Source: DATGLG01 sp035294245
GTDB lineage: Bacteria; Pseudomonadota; Alphaproteobacteria; JACZXZ01
DNA: 53,963 nucleotides
NCBI GenBank assembly: GCA_035294245.1
Contig: DATGLG010000066.1
Span: forward strand, 1 to 53,963
Reading direction: 5' to 3'
Each line of letters begins with the position of its first letter. The stretch's first letter is position 1. The notes below the pieces were generated by a model. It was not told the origin of the DNA, ran no database searches, and saw only the letters and a list, made by a program, of their open reading frames with translations. The translations under genes were made by a program, and so were the position numbers. Below, in pieces: positions 7,340-15,676 of the stretch.

Positions 7340-8318
7340 GTTCGAGCTCATTGCGCGGCTTTTCGCGCCGCTCGCCGCGCGCTTTGCCGGAGCCGTGGAC
7401 CTCGCCGACGACGTCGCCTATCTCGCGCTCCACGATGGGCTGGTCGCAGCGGACGAGGAGCTCGTCGTCAAGACCGACGCGCTCGTCGCCGGGATCCATT
7501 TCCTCGTCGAGGACCCGCCGGACCTGGTGGCGCGCAAGCTCCTCCGCGTCAATCTCTCCGATCTCGCCGCGAAGGGGGCGCGGCCCCTCGTCTACACCCT
7601 GGCGCTGATGGTGCCGCCGGCGCTCGACTATGCCTGGCTCACGCGCTTCGCGGAGGGCTTGCGCCTGGATCAGGAGGCTTACGGCATCGTTCTCGCCGGC
7701 GGCGATACCGTCTCGACGCCGGGCCCGCTCGCACTCTCGGTGACGGCGCTTGGCGCGGTCCCCGCCGGGCGGCGCATGCTCCGCGGCAACGCGCGGCCCG
7801 GGGACGGGGTCTTCGTATCGGGCACCATCGGCGATGGGGCGCTCGGCCTCAAGGCGATCCAGGGCCGGCTCCTCGGGCTCGGCGGAGAGCATCGCGCCGC
7901 GCTGGCGGCGCGCTACCGCCTCCCGCAGCCACGGCTCTCCCTTGGCCGGCGGCTGCTCGGATTGGCGCATGCCTCGATGGACGTATCGGACGGCCTGATC
8001 GGCGATCTCGAGCATATTTGCGCGACCTCATCCGTCGCCGCCGTGGTCCAGGCGACGCTTGTGCCGCTCTCCGACGCCGGGCGGGCGGCGCTCGCCGCCG
8101 ATCCTGGCCTGATCGAGGACGTGCTCGGCGGCGGCGATGACTACGAGCTCCTCTTCACCGCGCCCGCCGCTGATGAGGCCGCATTGGTGGCGATCGGGCG
8201 GGAGCTCGAGGTGCCGGTGAGCCGGATCGGCGCCATCGCTGCAGGAAGCGGCGTGCGCGTCGAGGATGCGGCAGGACGGGAAATCGCCATTGCGCGCCGC
8301 GGCTTCCGCCATTTCTGA
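7302..8318 (+). CDS. thiL: Thiamine-monophosphate kinase
   Basis: 338 residues from a GTG at 7302, chosen because GGAGGAAGAG lies just upstream and the sequence becomes ThiL-like immediately (GEFELIARLFAPLA). Motifs are DDVAYLAL, KTDALVAGIHF, the LSDLAAKGARP loop, ADGGDT-type VLAGGDTVSTPG, FVSGTIGDGALGL, ASMDVSDGLIGDLEH and GGGDDYELLFT. It phosphorylates thiamine monophosphate to thiamine pyrophosphate. An upstream in-frame extension to 7143 is only nusB read in another frame. Confidence 0.93.
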   Translation: MAGEDQGRGRPGEFELIARLFAPLAARFAGAVDLADDVAYLALHDGLVAADEELVVKTDALVAGIHFLVEDPPDLVARKLLRVNLSDLAAKGARPLVYTLALMVPPALDYAWLTRFAEGLRLDQEAYGIVLAGGDTVSTPGPLALSVTALGAVPAGRRMLRGNARPGDGVFVSGTIGDGALGLKAIQGRLLGLGGEHRAALAARYRLPQPRLSLGRRLLGLAHASMDVSDGLIGDLEHICATSSVAAVVQATLVPLSDAGRAALAADPGLIEDVLGGGDDYELLFTAPAADEAALVAIGRELEVPVSRIGAIAAGSGVRVEDAAGREIAIARRGFRHF

Positions 8319-8409
8319 GCGTCGGCACAAGGGGCCGCAGCACGCCGTCTTTACCCTTTGTTGACGATAACGCCGAAGAATGGCGGCTCCCCTCGGGAGC
8401 GACGCCGCC

Positions 8410-8916
8410 ATGAAACGGCCCCTGACCACCGTTCTCCTCGCCTTTGGATTGACTGCAGCCCCGGGGCTCGGCGCCCTTGCGCAGCAGGCGGCGGCACCAC
8501 CCGTCCCGGTCAAGGCAGCGCCGGCGAAGTCCACCGCAGCGGTGGCGAATGGCGCAGCGCATGAGAGTAGCGGCGCGCCTCTCGATACCCGCAAGCCGCT
8601 CGATCGCTATATCACCCTGGAGCCGCTGCTTCTCTCGATCATCCGGCACCAAGACGTGCACAAGATCGTGTCGCTCCTCGTCACGGTGGAGCTTGCGGAT
8701 CCCGAGAAGCGCTACGACCTGGAGCTGCGCCTGCCGATCTTGCGCGATGCCTATATCAGCAACCTGACCCGGCTGCTCAGCCTCGGGTTTTACGACAACC
8801 GCAACATTGATATCGCGCTCGTCAAGCGCCGCCTCCTGGCGGTGAGTCGGAAAGTATTGGGACAGGGGGTCGTGCGCGACGTGCTCATCACCAATGTCCT
8901 TGAGCGTGCCGTATAG
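8410..8916 (+). CDS. Exported or membrane-anchored protein resembling the periplasmic domain of FliL
   Basis: 168 residues from an ATG at 8410 with GGAGCG upstream. An N-terminal hydrophobic segment (about 5-30, ending in ALAQQ) could be a signal peptide or anchor. An Ala/Pro/Lys-rich linker follows to about residue 60, then a compact domain: YITLEPLLLSIIRH, KIVSLLVTVEL, LRLPILRDAYISNLTRLL and VVRDVLITNVL. This order of strands and helices recalls the FliL/stomatin-like fold, where FliL ends in Vlft-x-f. No flagellar genes are nearby, so the job is unknown. The FliL resemblance is by eye and weak. Confidence 0.65.
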   Translation: MKRPLTTVLLAFGLTAAPGLGALAQQAAAPPVPVKAAPAKSTAAVANGAAHESSGAPLDTRKPLDRYITLEPLLLSIIRHQDVHKIVSLLVTVELADPEKRYDLELRLPILRDAYISNLTRLLSLGFYDNRNIDIALVKRRLLAVSRKVLGQGVVRDVLITNVLERAV

Positions 8917-8925
8917 CGGCCTCGC

Positions 8926-9468
8926 TCAGGCGGCCAGGCCCAAGCGCGCCGCGACAATGCTGACCACCGCCCCCGCCGCGAGAGCCCAGAGGGGATTGCG
9001 CTTGCTGCCATAGACGAAGAGCGCCGCCCCGCCGGTGATCGCGACGGCGAGCCAGCCGCGATCGGCGGCGCGCCCCATCACCACGCCGCTCGCCAGAATG
9101 AGGCCGACGGCGATGGGCACGAGACCGCTCTGCACCGCGGCGATCCACGTGGCACCGGCAAGGCGCGCCAGGAGGCGCCCGGCGCCGAAGGCGAGCAGGC
9201 AGGCGGGCACGATCATCGCCAGGGTCGCGACCAGCAGCCCGGCGAGCCCCGCCATATGCCAGCCGATCAAGCTGACAACCAGCACATTCGGCCCGGGGGC
9301 CGTCTGGGCGATCGCGAACAGGCTGGCGAAGGTCTCGTCGCTCATCCAGCCCAGGAGGTCGACGACCTGGCGATGGATTTCGGGCACGACGGCGTTGGCA
9401 CCGCCCACGGCCACCAGGGAGATCGAGGCGAAGGTGGCGGCGAGCTGCCAGAGAATATTGCCTTTCAT
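8926..9468 (-). CDS. Chromate transporter, C-terminal-type half (short-chain ChrA)
   Basis: 180 residues, a single CHR domain of about six membrane helices. Motifs are LVAVGGANAVVPEIHRQVV, the loop AQTAPGPN and the helical repeat LATLAMIVPACLLAFGAG. In short-chain ChrA systems two adjacent half-size genes replace the fused protein, with the two halves in opposite membrane orientation. The start codon overlaps the stop of the preceding half by four bases (ATGA), so the pair is one unit. CHR proteins export chromate in characterised cases; other anions are possible. Confidence 0.85.
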   Translation of the reverse strand: MKGNILWQLAATFASISLVAVGGANAVVPEIHRQVVDLLGWMSDETFASLFAIAQTAPGPNVLVVSLIGWHMAGLAGLLVATLAMIVPACLLAFGAGRLLARLAGATWIAAVQSGLVPIAVGLILASGVVMGRAADRGWLAVAITGGAALFVYGSKRNPLWALAAGAVVSIVAARLGLAA

Positions 9469-10046
9469 GCGCGGCGCTCCAGGAAGGCGGCGGCGACGCT
9501 GAGCGGGGCGAGCACGATGACGACGAGAACGAGGGAGAGCTGCAGGAGCCCGCAGGCGGCGAAGGCGAGAAGCCCGAAGAGGAGGGCGATGCGCGTCGGC
9601 TTCAGCCGGCGCGCCATCTTGAGGGCGGTGCCGATCACCATGCCCGCGGCTGCGGCGGCGGTGCCTGCGATCGCCACCCGCACATCGGGCAGGGCCGAAA
9701 AACGGGCATAGAGGGCGGCAAGGGCGATGAGGATCACGATCGGCATGGCCATCAGCCCGAGCACGGCAGCGGCGGCGCCCGAGGCGCCGTGGAAGCGGTC
9801 GCCGATCATCACGGCGGCATTGACCGTATTGGCGCCCGGCAGGATCTGGCCGACGCCGAGCACGGCGGCATAGTCCCGCTCGCTCAGCCAGGCGCGATCC
9901 TCGACAATGACATGGCGCGCGATCGAGGCGACTCCGCCAAAACCGAGCAAGCCAATCTTGAGGAAGCCGAGGAAGAGTGCCTTGCGGCTTATCCGTGGGG
10001 CGGGAGAGGATTCGGCGCGGATCCGCTCGCCGGAGGTCTCTGTCAT
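9465..10046 (-). CDS. Chromate transporter, N-terminal-type half (short-chain ChrA)
   Basis: 193 residues from the ATG at 10046. The CHR domain signature is clear: FLKIGLLGFGGVASIARH, EDRAWLSERDYAAVLGVGQILPGANTVN, then several hydrophobic helices. It is the first gene of a two-gene chromate transporter; its stop overlaps the start of the partner. The divergent MFS gene starts 125 bases away. A longer reading from 10082 is possible, but the N-terminus added is Arg-rich and unlike the family. Confidence 0.86.
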   Translation of the reverse strand: MTETSGERIRAESSPAPRISRKALFLGFLKIGLLGFGGVASIARHVIVEDRAWLSERDYAAVLGVGQILPGANTVNAAVMIGDRFHGASGAAAAVLGLMAMPIVILIALAALYARFSALPDVRVAIAGTAAAAAGMVIGTALKMARRLKPTRIALLFGLLAFAACGLLQLSLVLVVIVLAPLSVAAAFLERRA

Positions 10047-10171
10047 CGCTCGTCTCGCGTAGCGTGGTCGGCTCGCGCGCAAGATAGAGCCGCGACGGGC
10101 GCGGCGAAAATGATTTTTGCGCGCGGCCTGCTGCTTGAGGCGGCCCGGGCCGCGGGCTATGGTGCGCGGCC

Positions 10172-11357
10172 ATGTTCCGCCCCCGCTTCAGCAAGAATGT
10201 GCATATCCTCTTCGCCTGCCAGGCCCTCGCCAATACCGGAACCGCGGTGGTGGCGACCACCTCGGCCCTGGCGGCACAGACGATCGCCGCCGATCAGAGC
10301 CTGGTGACCCTGCCGCTTGCGCTCCAATACCTCGCCACCATGCTCTCGACGGCGCCAGCCTCGTTCCTGATGCGGCGAATCGGCCGCCGCGCCGGCTTTT
10401 CCTGCGGCGCCATCATCATCATCACGGCCAGCCTGCTCTCCGCCTATGCCCTGGCCATCGCCAGCTTTCCGCTGTTCTGCGTTGCCGGGGCCCTGATTGG
10501 CAGCTTCAACGCCTTCGCCATGTATTACCGCTTCACCGCCGCCGAGGCGGCGCCCGAGGCGCTGCGCAGCAAGGCGATCTCCTACGTCATGGCGGGTGGG
10601 GTGGTCGCTGCCGTCTGCGGACCGCAGCTCGCGACCTGGGCCAAGGACGTGCTCGCCCCCGTCTTCTTTGCGGGCAGCTACCTCGTCGTTGCCGGCCTCG
10701 GCGCCATGGCCCTCGTTCTGCTGCGCTTCGTCGAGGTTCCGGGCCTCTCGCCGGCCGAGCGCCGCGACAGCGGCCGCCCCCTCGCCGAGATCGCGCGCCA
10801 GCCGATCTTTCTCGTCGCCGTGCTCGGGGCGATGCTCGGCTACAGCGCCATGACCACGGTGATGACGGCGACCCCCCCTGGCCATGGCCGCCTGCGGCCA
10901 TTCCTTCGGCGACACCGCCTGGGTGTTTCAGTGGCACATCCTCGGCATGTATGGCCCCGCTTTCTTCATCGGCCATCTCATCCAGCGCTTCGGCGCGCTC
11001 AACGTCATGCTCCTCGGCGTCGTCCTCATGCTCGCCTGCGTGGGCATCAACCTGACGGGGGTCGCGGTCAGCCATTTCTGGCTCGGCCTCGGCTTGCTCG
11101 GGCTCGGCTGGAGCTGCCTCTTCGTCAGCGCCACCAATCTGCTCACCTATGCCTATAAGCCGGCGGAGCGCGCAAAGGTGCAGGCGGTCAACGACGCCTG
11201 CGTCTTCGCGGCGGTGGGGCTCGCGGCCTGGGGCTCGGGCGCCCTCGAGCACGTCACCGGCTGGAATATCGTCAATCTCGCCATCCTGCCGAGCCTCGGC
11301 GTGGTCGCGATCGCGACCTTCTGGCTGCGCCGCCGCCGGGGGCTGCGGGTGGCATGA
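10172..11357 (+). pseudogene. MFS transporter interrupted by a +1 frameshift in a C7 run
   Basis: Reading from 10172 gives an MFS-type protein (helices from NVHILFACQALANTG, MRRIGRRAGF cytoplasmic loop) as far as MTTVMTATP at about residue 236. The frame then breaks down. The continuation, AMAACGHSFGDTAWVFQWHI through twelve-helix topology to LRRRRGLRVA, lies in another frame (10884-11357). The junction is a run of seven C at 10872-10878; with six C the two parts join as TATPLAMAACGH. Joined, it is about 394 residues, a full MFS length. Either the assembly has one extra base or the gene is inactivated or phase-variable. Related proteins are uncharacterised alphaproteobacterial permeases. The arsR-arsI pair follows on the same strand. 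Confidence 0.8.
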
Positions 11358-11374
11358 CGGCGCCGCTGGTGGGC

Positions 11375-11404
11375 TTGACTTTGCCACATTTTTCGACAAT
11401 ATTG
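11375..11404 (+). promoter_or_regulatory. Promoter and possible ArsR operator of arsR-arsI
   Basis: TTGACT (11375-11380), a 17-base spacer and AATATT (11398-11403) form a plausible sigma-70 promoter in the short gap after the MFS gene. The self-complementary CAATATTG (11397-11404) covers the -10, a usual position for an ArsR/SmtB operator. The start point would fall at about 11410, the same place as the arsR ATG, so the transcript may be leaderless. Confidence 0.45.
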
Positions 11405-11409
11405 GAAAT

Positions 11410-11793
11410 ATGGAAAAGATAGCAGCGCTCGCGGCTCTGGCCGGCCTTGCCCATGAGACGCGGCTCGACATCTTCCGCCTGCTGGTCGAAGCCGGTCCGG
11501 CCGGGCTGCCGGCGGGCGCGCTTGGGGAAAGCCTCGGCCTCGCGCCGGCGACGCTCTCGTTCCATCTCAGCCACATGAGGCATGCCGGCCTGGTCGATTG
11601 CCGGCGCGACGGTCGCTCGCTCATTTACGCCGCCGATTTTGCGTGCATGAGCGCGCTCGTCGCCTATCTCACCGAGAATTGCTGCCAAGGCCGGCCGGAG
11701 GTCTGCGCGCCTGCGGCCCGAACGCCGGCTCAACCCACCCTCAAATCGCGAGGAGCAAGCCATGAAGCGCCTACACGTGCACGTCGCCGTTAA
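11410..11793 (+). CDS. arsR: ArsR/SmtB-family metalloregulator, CC-x6-C type
   Basis: 127 residues. The winged helix is clear: LAALAGLAHETRLDIFRLLVEAG, then the recognition helix LAPATLSFHLSHMRHAGLV and wing CRRDGRSLIYA. The C-terminal helix ends in NCC then a third Cys: C91, C92 and C99, the arrangement seen in As(III)-sensing ArsR proteins with C-terminal cysteines (Acidithiobacillus/Corynebacterium type), not the CVC box of E. coli ArsR. It should repress its own operon until arsenite or an organoarsenical binds. Its 3' end overlaps arsI by 32 bases. It shows no usual Shine-Dalgarno sequence (see promoter entry). Confidence 0.88.
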   Translation: MEKIAALAALAGLAHETRLDIFRLLVEAGPAGLPAGALGESLGLAPATLSFHLSHMRHAGLVDCRRDGRSLIYAADFACMSALVAYLTENCCQGRPEVCAPAARTPAQPTLKSRGASHEAPTRARRR

Positions 11794-12205
11794 CGATCTC
11801 AGCCGGTCGGTCCGCTTCTATTCGACGCTCTTCGGCGCCGCGCCGTCGGTGATCAAGGCGGACTATGCCAAGTGGATGCTCGAGGATCCGCGCGTCAATT
11901 TTGCGATCTCGACAGGCCACGGCACCGCCGGGCTCGACCATCTCGGCATCCAGGTCGAGCGGCCGGACGAGCTCGAAGCCGTCGCCGCGCGCCTGGGCTC
12001 GGCCGGCGAGGCCGTCCGCGAGCAGAAGCAGGCGAATTGCTGCTATGCGCGCTCCGACAAAGCCTGGATCGCCGATCCCGAGGGGATCTCCTGGGAGACC
12101 TTCTTCAGCCTCGGCGAGAGCACAGTGTACGGCGAGGACCACGCTCCGGGCGAGATGGCGCTCGCGGGGCCGAAGCCGGCATCACGGGCATGCTGCGCGC
12201 CTTAA
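11762..12205 (+). CDS. arsI: ArsI/CadI-family vicinal-oxygen-chelate protein (putative C-As lyase)
   Basis: 147 residues from the ATG at 11762 with AGGAGCAAGCC upstream. It is a glyoxalase/VOC fold with MKRLHVHVAVNDLSRSVRFY at the N-terminus. The ArsI hallmarks are present: metal ligands H5 (or H7), H60 and E112, and the vicinal pair C93-C94 in ANCCYARSDKAW that binds trivalent arsenic. ArsI cleaves the carbon-arsenic bond of methylarsenite and trivalent aromatic arsenicals, using Fe(II) and oxygen. CadI of mycobacteria is a close relative, so cadmium-linked function is the alternative. A second CC pair lies at the C-terminus. Pairing with an ArsR supports arsenic. Confidence 0.85.
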   Translation: MKRLHVHVAVNDLSRSVRFYSTLFGAAPSVIKADYAKWMLEDPRVNFAISTGHGTAGLDHLGIQVERPDELEAVAARLGSAGEAVREQKQANCCYARSDKAWIADPEGISWETFFSLGESTVYGEDHAPGEMALAGPKPASRACCAP

Positions 12206-12227
12206 GCGGTCCGGCACGCCTGCGCCG

Positions 12228-12245
12228 CCTGCCCGGGCGGGCAGG
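12228..12245 (+). terminator. GC hairpin downstream of arsI
   Basis: CCTGCCC (12228-12234), loop GGGC, GGGCAGG (12239-12245) lies 23 bases after the arsI stop. AATAG follows rather than a T-run, so termination would be weak. The remaining gap to hppA (12246-12474) shows no gene; GAGGGACCC just before 12475 is the hppA ribosome binding site. Confidence 0.3.
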
Positions 12246-12474
12246 AATAGAGCCGGAGCAGCAGCGGTAGGCGACACGGCAATCGCCGGCTCCGGGCGGA
12301 GCACGATGCCGCAGCCGAGGGCCATCCCGCGAGTTGCGTTGCCGCGCGCTTTCTGGCATGGTCCGCGCCGTTCGAGGCGGCCGCGAGACCGGCGGCGGCC
12401 TCGGCTCCCATGGGAACGCGGCTCCGCTCCGGGAGCCCCCATTGTCGCCTTCATAGATCGAGGGACCCGAAGCC

Positions 12475-14571
12475 ATGAGTTTCGCTTATCCGTTTGTCGT
12501 CGCCTGCGGCGTGCTGGCCTTGCTCTATGGCATTTTCGCCAGCCGCTCCGTGCTGGCGGCGAGCGCCGGCTCCGCGCGCATGCAGGAGATCGCCGGTGCC
12601 GTGCAGGAGGGCGCGCGCGCCTATCTCAACCGCCAATACACCACCATCGCCATGGTCGGGGTGGTGATCGGCATCCTCCTCGGCATCTTCCTCGGCATCC
12701 ACGTCGCCATCGGCTATTTCATCGGCGCGATCCTCTCGGGAACCGCCGGCTATGTCGGCATGAACGTCTCGGTGCGCGCCAATGTGCGCACCGCCGAGGC
12801 GGCGCGCCAGGGCCTCAAGCCGGCCCTGGCCATTGCCTTCCGCTCGGGGGCGGTGACCGGCCTCCTCGTGGTCGGGCTCGGGCTGCTCGGGGTCGCCGTC
12901 TACTACATCATCCTGCGCCAGCTCCTCCACCTCGACACGCGGCCGATCATCGAGGCGCTCGTGGCCCTGAGCTTCGGGGCCTCGCTCATCTCGATCTTCG
13001 CGCGCCTGGGCGGCGGCATCTTCACCAAGGGGGCCGATGTGGGCGCCGACCTCGTCGGCAAGATCGAGGCCGGCATTCCCGAGGACGATCCCCGCAACCC
13101 CGCCGTGATCGCCGATAACGTGGGCGACAATGTGGGCGACTGCGCCGGCATGGCCGCCGACCTCTTCGAGACCTACGCGGTGACCACCGTCGCGACCATG
13201 CTCCTCGCCGCGATCTTCTTCACGGGCGCGTTGCAGGAGCAGCTCATGCTCTATCCGCTCGTGATCGGCGGCGTCTGCATCATCGCCTCGGTCATCGGCA
13301 CCTTCTTCGTGCGCCTCGGCGCCAGCAACAGCATCATGGGCGCCCTCTATAAGGGCCTCATCGTGACCGGCGTCATCTCGGCCGCCCTGATTGCCTGGGT
13401 GACCGGCGAGATGTTCGGCTTCGGCCAGACGATCACCGCGGGGACGGCCAGCTTCCCGGCAGCCAACCTCTTCTATTGTGCGCTGACCGGCCTCGCCGTG
13501 ACGGGCCTCCTGGTGTGGATCACCGAGTACTACACCGGCACCGGCCACCGTCCGGTGACGAGCGTCGCCGACGCCTCCACCACCGGCCACGCCACCAACA
13601 TCATCCAGGGCCTCGCCGTCTCGATGGAGGCGACGGCGCTCCCGGTGCTGGTGATCTCGGCGGCGATCATCGTCTCCTTCCTCCTCTCCGGCCTCTTCGG
13701 CATCGCCATCGCGGCGACGACGATGCTGGCGCTGGCCGGCATCATCGTGGCCCTCGACGCCTATGGCCCGGTGACGGACAATGCCGGCGGCATCGCCGAG
13801 ATGGCCGACCTGCCCAAGGATGTGCGCAAGACGACTGACGCCCTCGACGCCGTCGGCAACACCACCAAGGCGGTGACCAAGGGCTACGCCATCGGCTCGG
13901 CGGGCCTGGCCGCCCTCGTGCTCTTCGCCGCCTATACCCAGGACCTGCAGCATTACTTCCCGAGTCTCGCCAATCAGATCGACTTCCGGCTCGCCGATCC
14001 CTTCGTGGTGATCGGCCTCTTCATCGGCGGCCTGCTGCCCTTCCTCTTCGGCTCCATCGGCATGCAGGCGGTGGGTCGCGCGGGAGGCCAGGTCGTCGTC
14101 GAGGTGCGCCGCCAGTTCCGCGAGATCAGGGGCATCATGGAAGGCACGGGAAAGCCCGAATACGGCCGCGCCGTCGACATGCTCACCCGTGTCGCCATCA
14201 AGGAGATGATCGTGCCGTCGCTCCTGCCGGTGCTGGCGCCGATCGTGCTGTGGATCGTGATCTGGGCCATCGCCGGCCGCGCCGCCGCCTTCACCTCCCT
14301 GGGTGCCATGCTGCTCGGGACCATCGTGACCGGCCTCTTCGTCGCCATCTCGATGACCTCGGGCGGTGGGGCCTGGGACAATGCCAAGAAATACATTGAG
14401 GACGGCCATCACGGCGGCAAGGGCTCGGACGCCCATAAGGCCGCCGTCACCGGCGATACCGTCGGCGATCCCTACAAGGACACCGCCGGTCCCGCCGTCA
14501 ACCCGATGATCAAGATCATCAACATCGTGGCGATCCTCCTCCTCGCGATCCTCGCCCATCACGCAGGCTGA
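12475..14571 (+). CDS. hppA: Membrane-bound proton-translocating pyrophosphatase, K+-independent type
   Basis: 698 residues, about 16 membrane helices. The family signatures are intact: FTKGADVGADLVGK, EDDPRNPAVIADNVGDNVGDCAGM, DAYGPVTDNAGGI and the C-terminal GGAWDNAKKYIE and GDTVGDPYKDTAGPA. The residue in GNTTKA is Lys (K465), which marks K+-independent H+-pumping enzymes; K+-dependent ones have Ala. It couples pyrophosphate hydrolysis to proton export and saves energy under low-energy conditions, as in Rhodospirillum. It is a single-gene unit with its own strong terminator at 14602-14628. Confidence 0.97.
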   Translation: MSFAYPFVVACGVLALLYGIFASRSVLAASAGSARMQEIAGAVQEGARAYLNRQYTTIAMVGVVIGILLGIFLGIHVAIGYFIGAILSGTAGYVGMNVSVRANVRTAEAARQGLKPALAIAFRSGAVTGLLVVGLGLLGVAVYYIILRQLLHLDTRPIIEALVALSFGASLISIFARLGGGIFTKGADVGADLVGKIEAGIPEDDPRNPAVIADNVGDNVGDCAGMAADLFETYAVTTVATMLLAAIFFTGALQEQLMLYPLVIGGVCIIASVIGTFFVRLGASNSIMGALYKGLIVTGVISAALIAWVTGEMFGFGQTITAGTASFPAANLFYCALTGLAVTGLLVWITEYYTGTGHRPVTSVADASTTGHATNIIQGLAVSMEATALPVLVISAAIIVSFLLSGLFGIAIAATTMLALAGIIVALDAYGPVTDNAGGIAEMADLPKDVRKTTDALDAVGNTTKAVTKGYAIGSAGLAALVLFAAYTQDLQHYFPSLANQIDFRLADPFVVIGLFIGGLLPFLFGSIGMQAVGRAGGQVVVEVRRQFREIRGIMEGTGKPEYGRAVDMLTRVAIKEMIVPSLLPVLAPIVLWIVIWAIAGRAAAFTSLGAMLLGTIVTGLFVAISMTSGGGAWDNAKKYIEDGHHGGKGSDAHKAAVTGDTVGDPYKDTAGPAVNPMIKIINIVAILLLAILAHHAG

Positions 14572-14601
14572 TCGCGCGGAGGCGCCATTGCCGACGCGAC
14601 A

Positions 14602-14630
14602 GGGCCCGGGAGCGGCGCTCCCGGGCCCTT
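14602..14630 (+). terminator. Strong hairpin after hppA
   Basis: GGGCCCGGGAGC (14602-14613), loop GGC, GCTCCCGGGCCC (14617-14628) is a perfect 12-bp GC stem starting 31 bases past the hppA stop, followed by TT. It is symmetrical, so it could also stop transcripts from the minus-strand genes that converge here from 14750. The rest of 14572-14749 shows no gene. Confidence 0.7.
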
Positions 14631-14749
14631 CCGCATCGAGCCGGCGCGCCATCAAGCATCGCGCATATCGTCGTTCCGCGAAGGCGCAGAGCTACCCGGA
14701 GGCGACGATCTCAAAAGCTTCTCGATCCGGTGGTCTACGTCTCGCGGTC

Positions 14750-15217
14750 TCAGTGCTCCGATTTCGCGATAGCGTCCTCGGAAATGCAGGTGGGCTTGAG
14801 GCGGCTCAGCCAGCCATATTGCTTCAACTCCTCAGGCGTGAAGCGCTTGAGAATGTCCACGATCTGGATTCCACGGGAGTAGTCCGAGACAAGTTTGTAG
14901 CATCCTCGCAGCGCCCAGACATCACCCGTCCATGGATTGACGGCGTAGGAGCCGAAGCTGCCCTCGGCGGGCTGCTTGCTGACGCCTTGGAAGACAAAGA
15001 ATGGCGAGCTCAGCTTGTCATCGCCGACATAGCGAAAATCGCTGGCTTTTCTCCCATCCGCATTGGCCACCAATTTCAATGCGATCTTCTCGTCGATCTT
15101 CTTCGGGATCTCCGCGGCAAGACTTGGCGCTCCAATAGACTCGGTTGCCATGCTAACGGCGAGCGCAATAACGTAAGCGGCTTGATAGCTTCGCAGCATC
15201 CGAGCGATGTGGGCCAT
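14750..15217 (-). CDS. Exported protein, second of two tandem paralogues after the glucosaminidase gene; candidate immunity protein
   Basis: 155 residues from the ATG at 15217, 10 bases after the stop of its paralogue. The N-terminus has positive residues then AAYVIALAVSMA and SLAAE, a likely signal peptide. The mature part is roughly 60% identical by eye to the 15228-15674 product: IPKKIDE, LVA-x-A-x-GR, PFFV, AVNPWTGDVW, GCYKL, FTPEELKQY, LSRLKP-x-C. Two conserved Cys (GCYKL, KP-x-C) could form a disulfide in the periplasm. No family is recognised. GC is visibly lower than in surrounding genes. A role as periplasmic immunity protein or accessory factor for the effector is inferred from gene order only. 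An upstream start at 15265 is possible. Confidence 0.7.
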   Translation of the reverse strand: MAHIARMLRSYQAAYVIALAVSMATESIGAPSLAAEIPKKIDEKIALKLVANADGRKASDFRYVGDDKLSSPFFVFQGVSKQPAEGSFGSYAVNPWTGDVWALRGCYKLVSDYSRGIQIVDILKRFTPEELKQYGWLSRLKPTCISEDAIAKSEH

Positions 15218-15227
15218 CCGCACGACT

Positions 15228-15674
15228 TCAATAGCCCAATTCTGCAAGATCGTCAGTACTATCACACGACGGCTTGAGCCGACTCAGCCGGGCGTATTGC
15301 TTCAACTCATCGGGGGTGAAATGCTTGCGAATCTCTAACTGTGTTGCGCGTGACACCTCCGAGATGAGCTTATAGCACCCCCAAAGAGTCCAGACATCTC
15401 CGGTCCATGGATTGACGGCGAAGAAACCGAAAAAGCCTTGTTCCGGCAGAGGCGCGAGGTCAGCATAGACAAAGAAGGGTGCATTTAATTTGCTCTTATC
15501 GCTATCATAGCCGAACTCGTTCGCGCGCCTTCCAGCCGCATCAGCTACCAATTGCAATGCCGTATCTTCATCGATCTTCTTGGGAATTTGCGCAGCGCGA
15601 CTGCCTGTTTCACAGCCCAATACGAAAAGGCCGACGATGATGGCGATCAAACGAAGAGAGTTGTTCCGGATCAC
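15228..15674 (-). CDS. Putative lipoprotein, first of two tandem paralogues after the glucosaminidase gene; candidate immunity protein
   Basis: 148 residues from a GTG two bases after the effector stop codon (TGA-CG-GTG), with AGGAG nine bases upstream inside the end of the effector gene, so translation is almost certainly coupled. The N-terminus LRLIAIIVGLFVLGC fits a lipobox with C21 as the lipidated residue. The rest matches its downstream paralogue, including AVNPWTGDVW and the two Cys in GCYKL and KPSC. It probably sits in the periplasm on a membrane. The family is unknown. Tandem copies of a small exported protein beside a cell-wall-cleaving protein are typical of immunity genes. Confidence 0.72.
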   Translation of the reverse strand: MIRNNSLRLIAIIVGLFVLGCETGSRAAQIPKKIDEDTALQLVADAAGRRANEFGYDSDKSKLNAPFFVYADLAPLPEQGFFGFFAVNPWTGDVWTLWGCYKLISEVSRATQLEIRKHFTPDELKQYARLSRLKPSCDSTDDLAELGY

Positions 15675-15676
15675 CG

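Noticed and set aside
12228..12474. Possible short coding frame between arsI and hppA
   Set aside because: Several open frames cross the GC-rich gap, but none has a ribosome binding site or family-like sequence; they arise from the high GC content.
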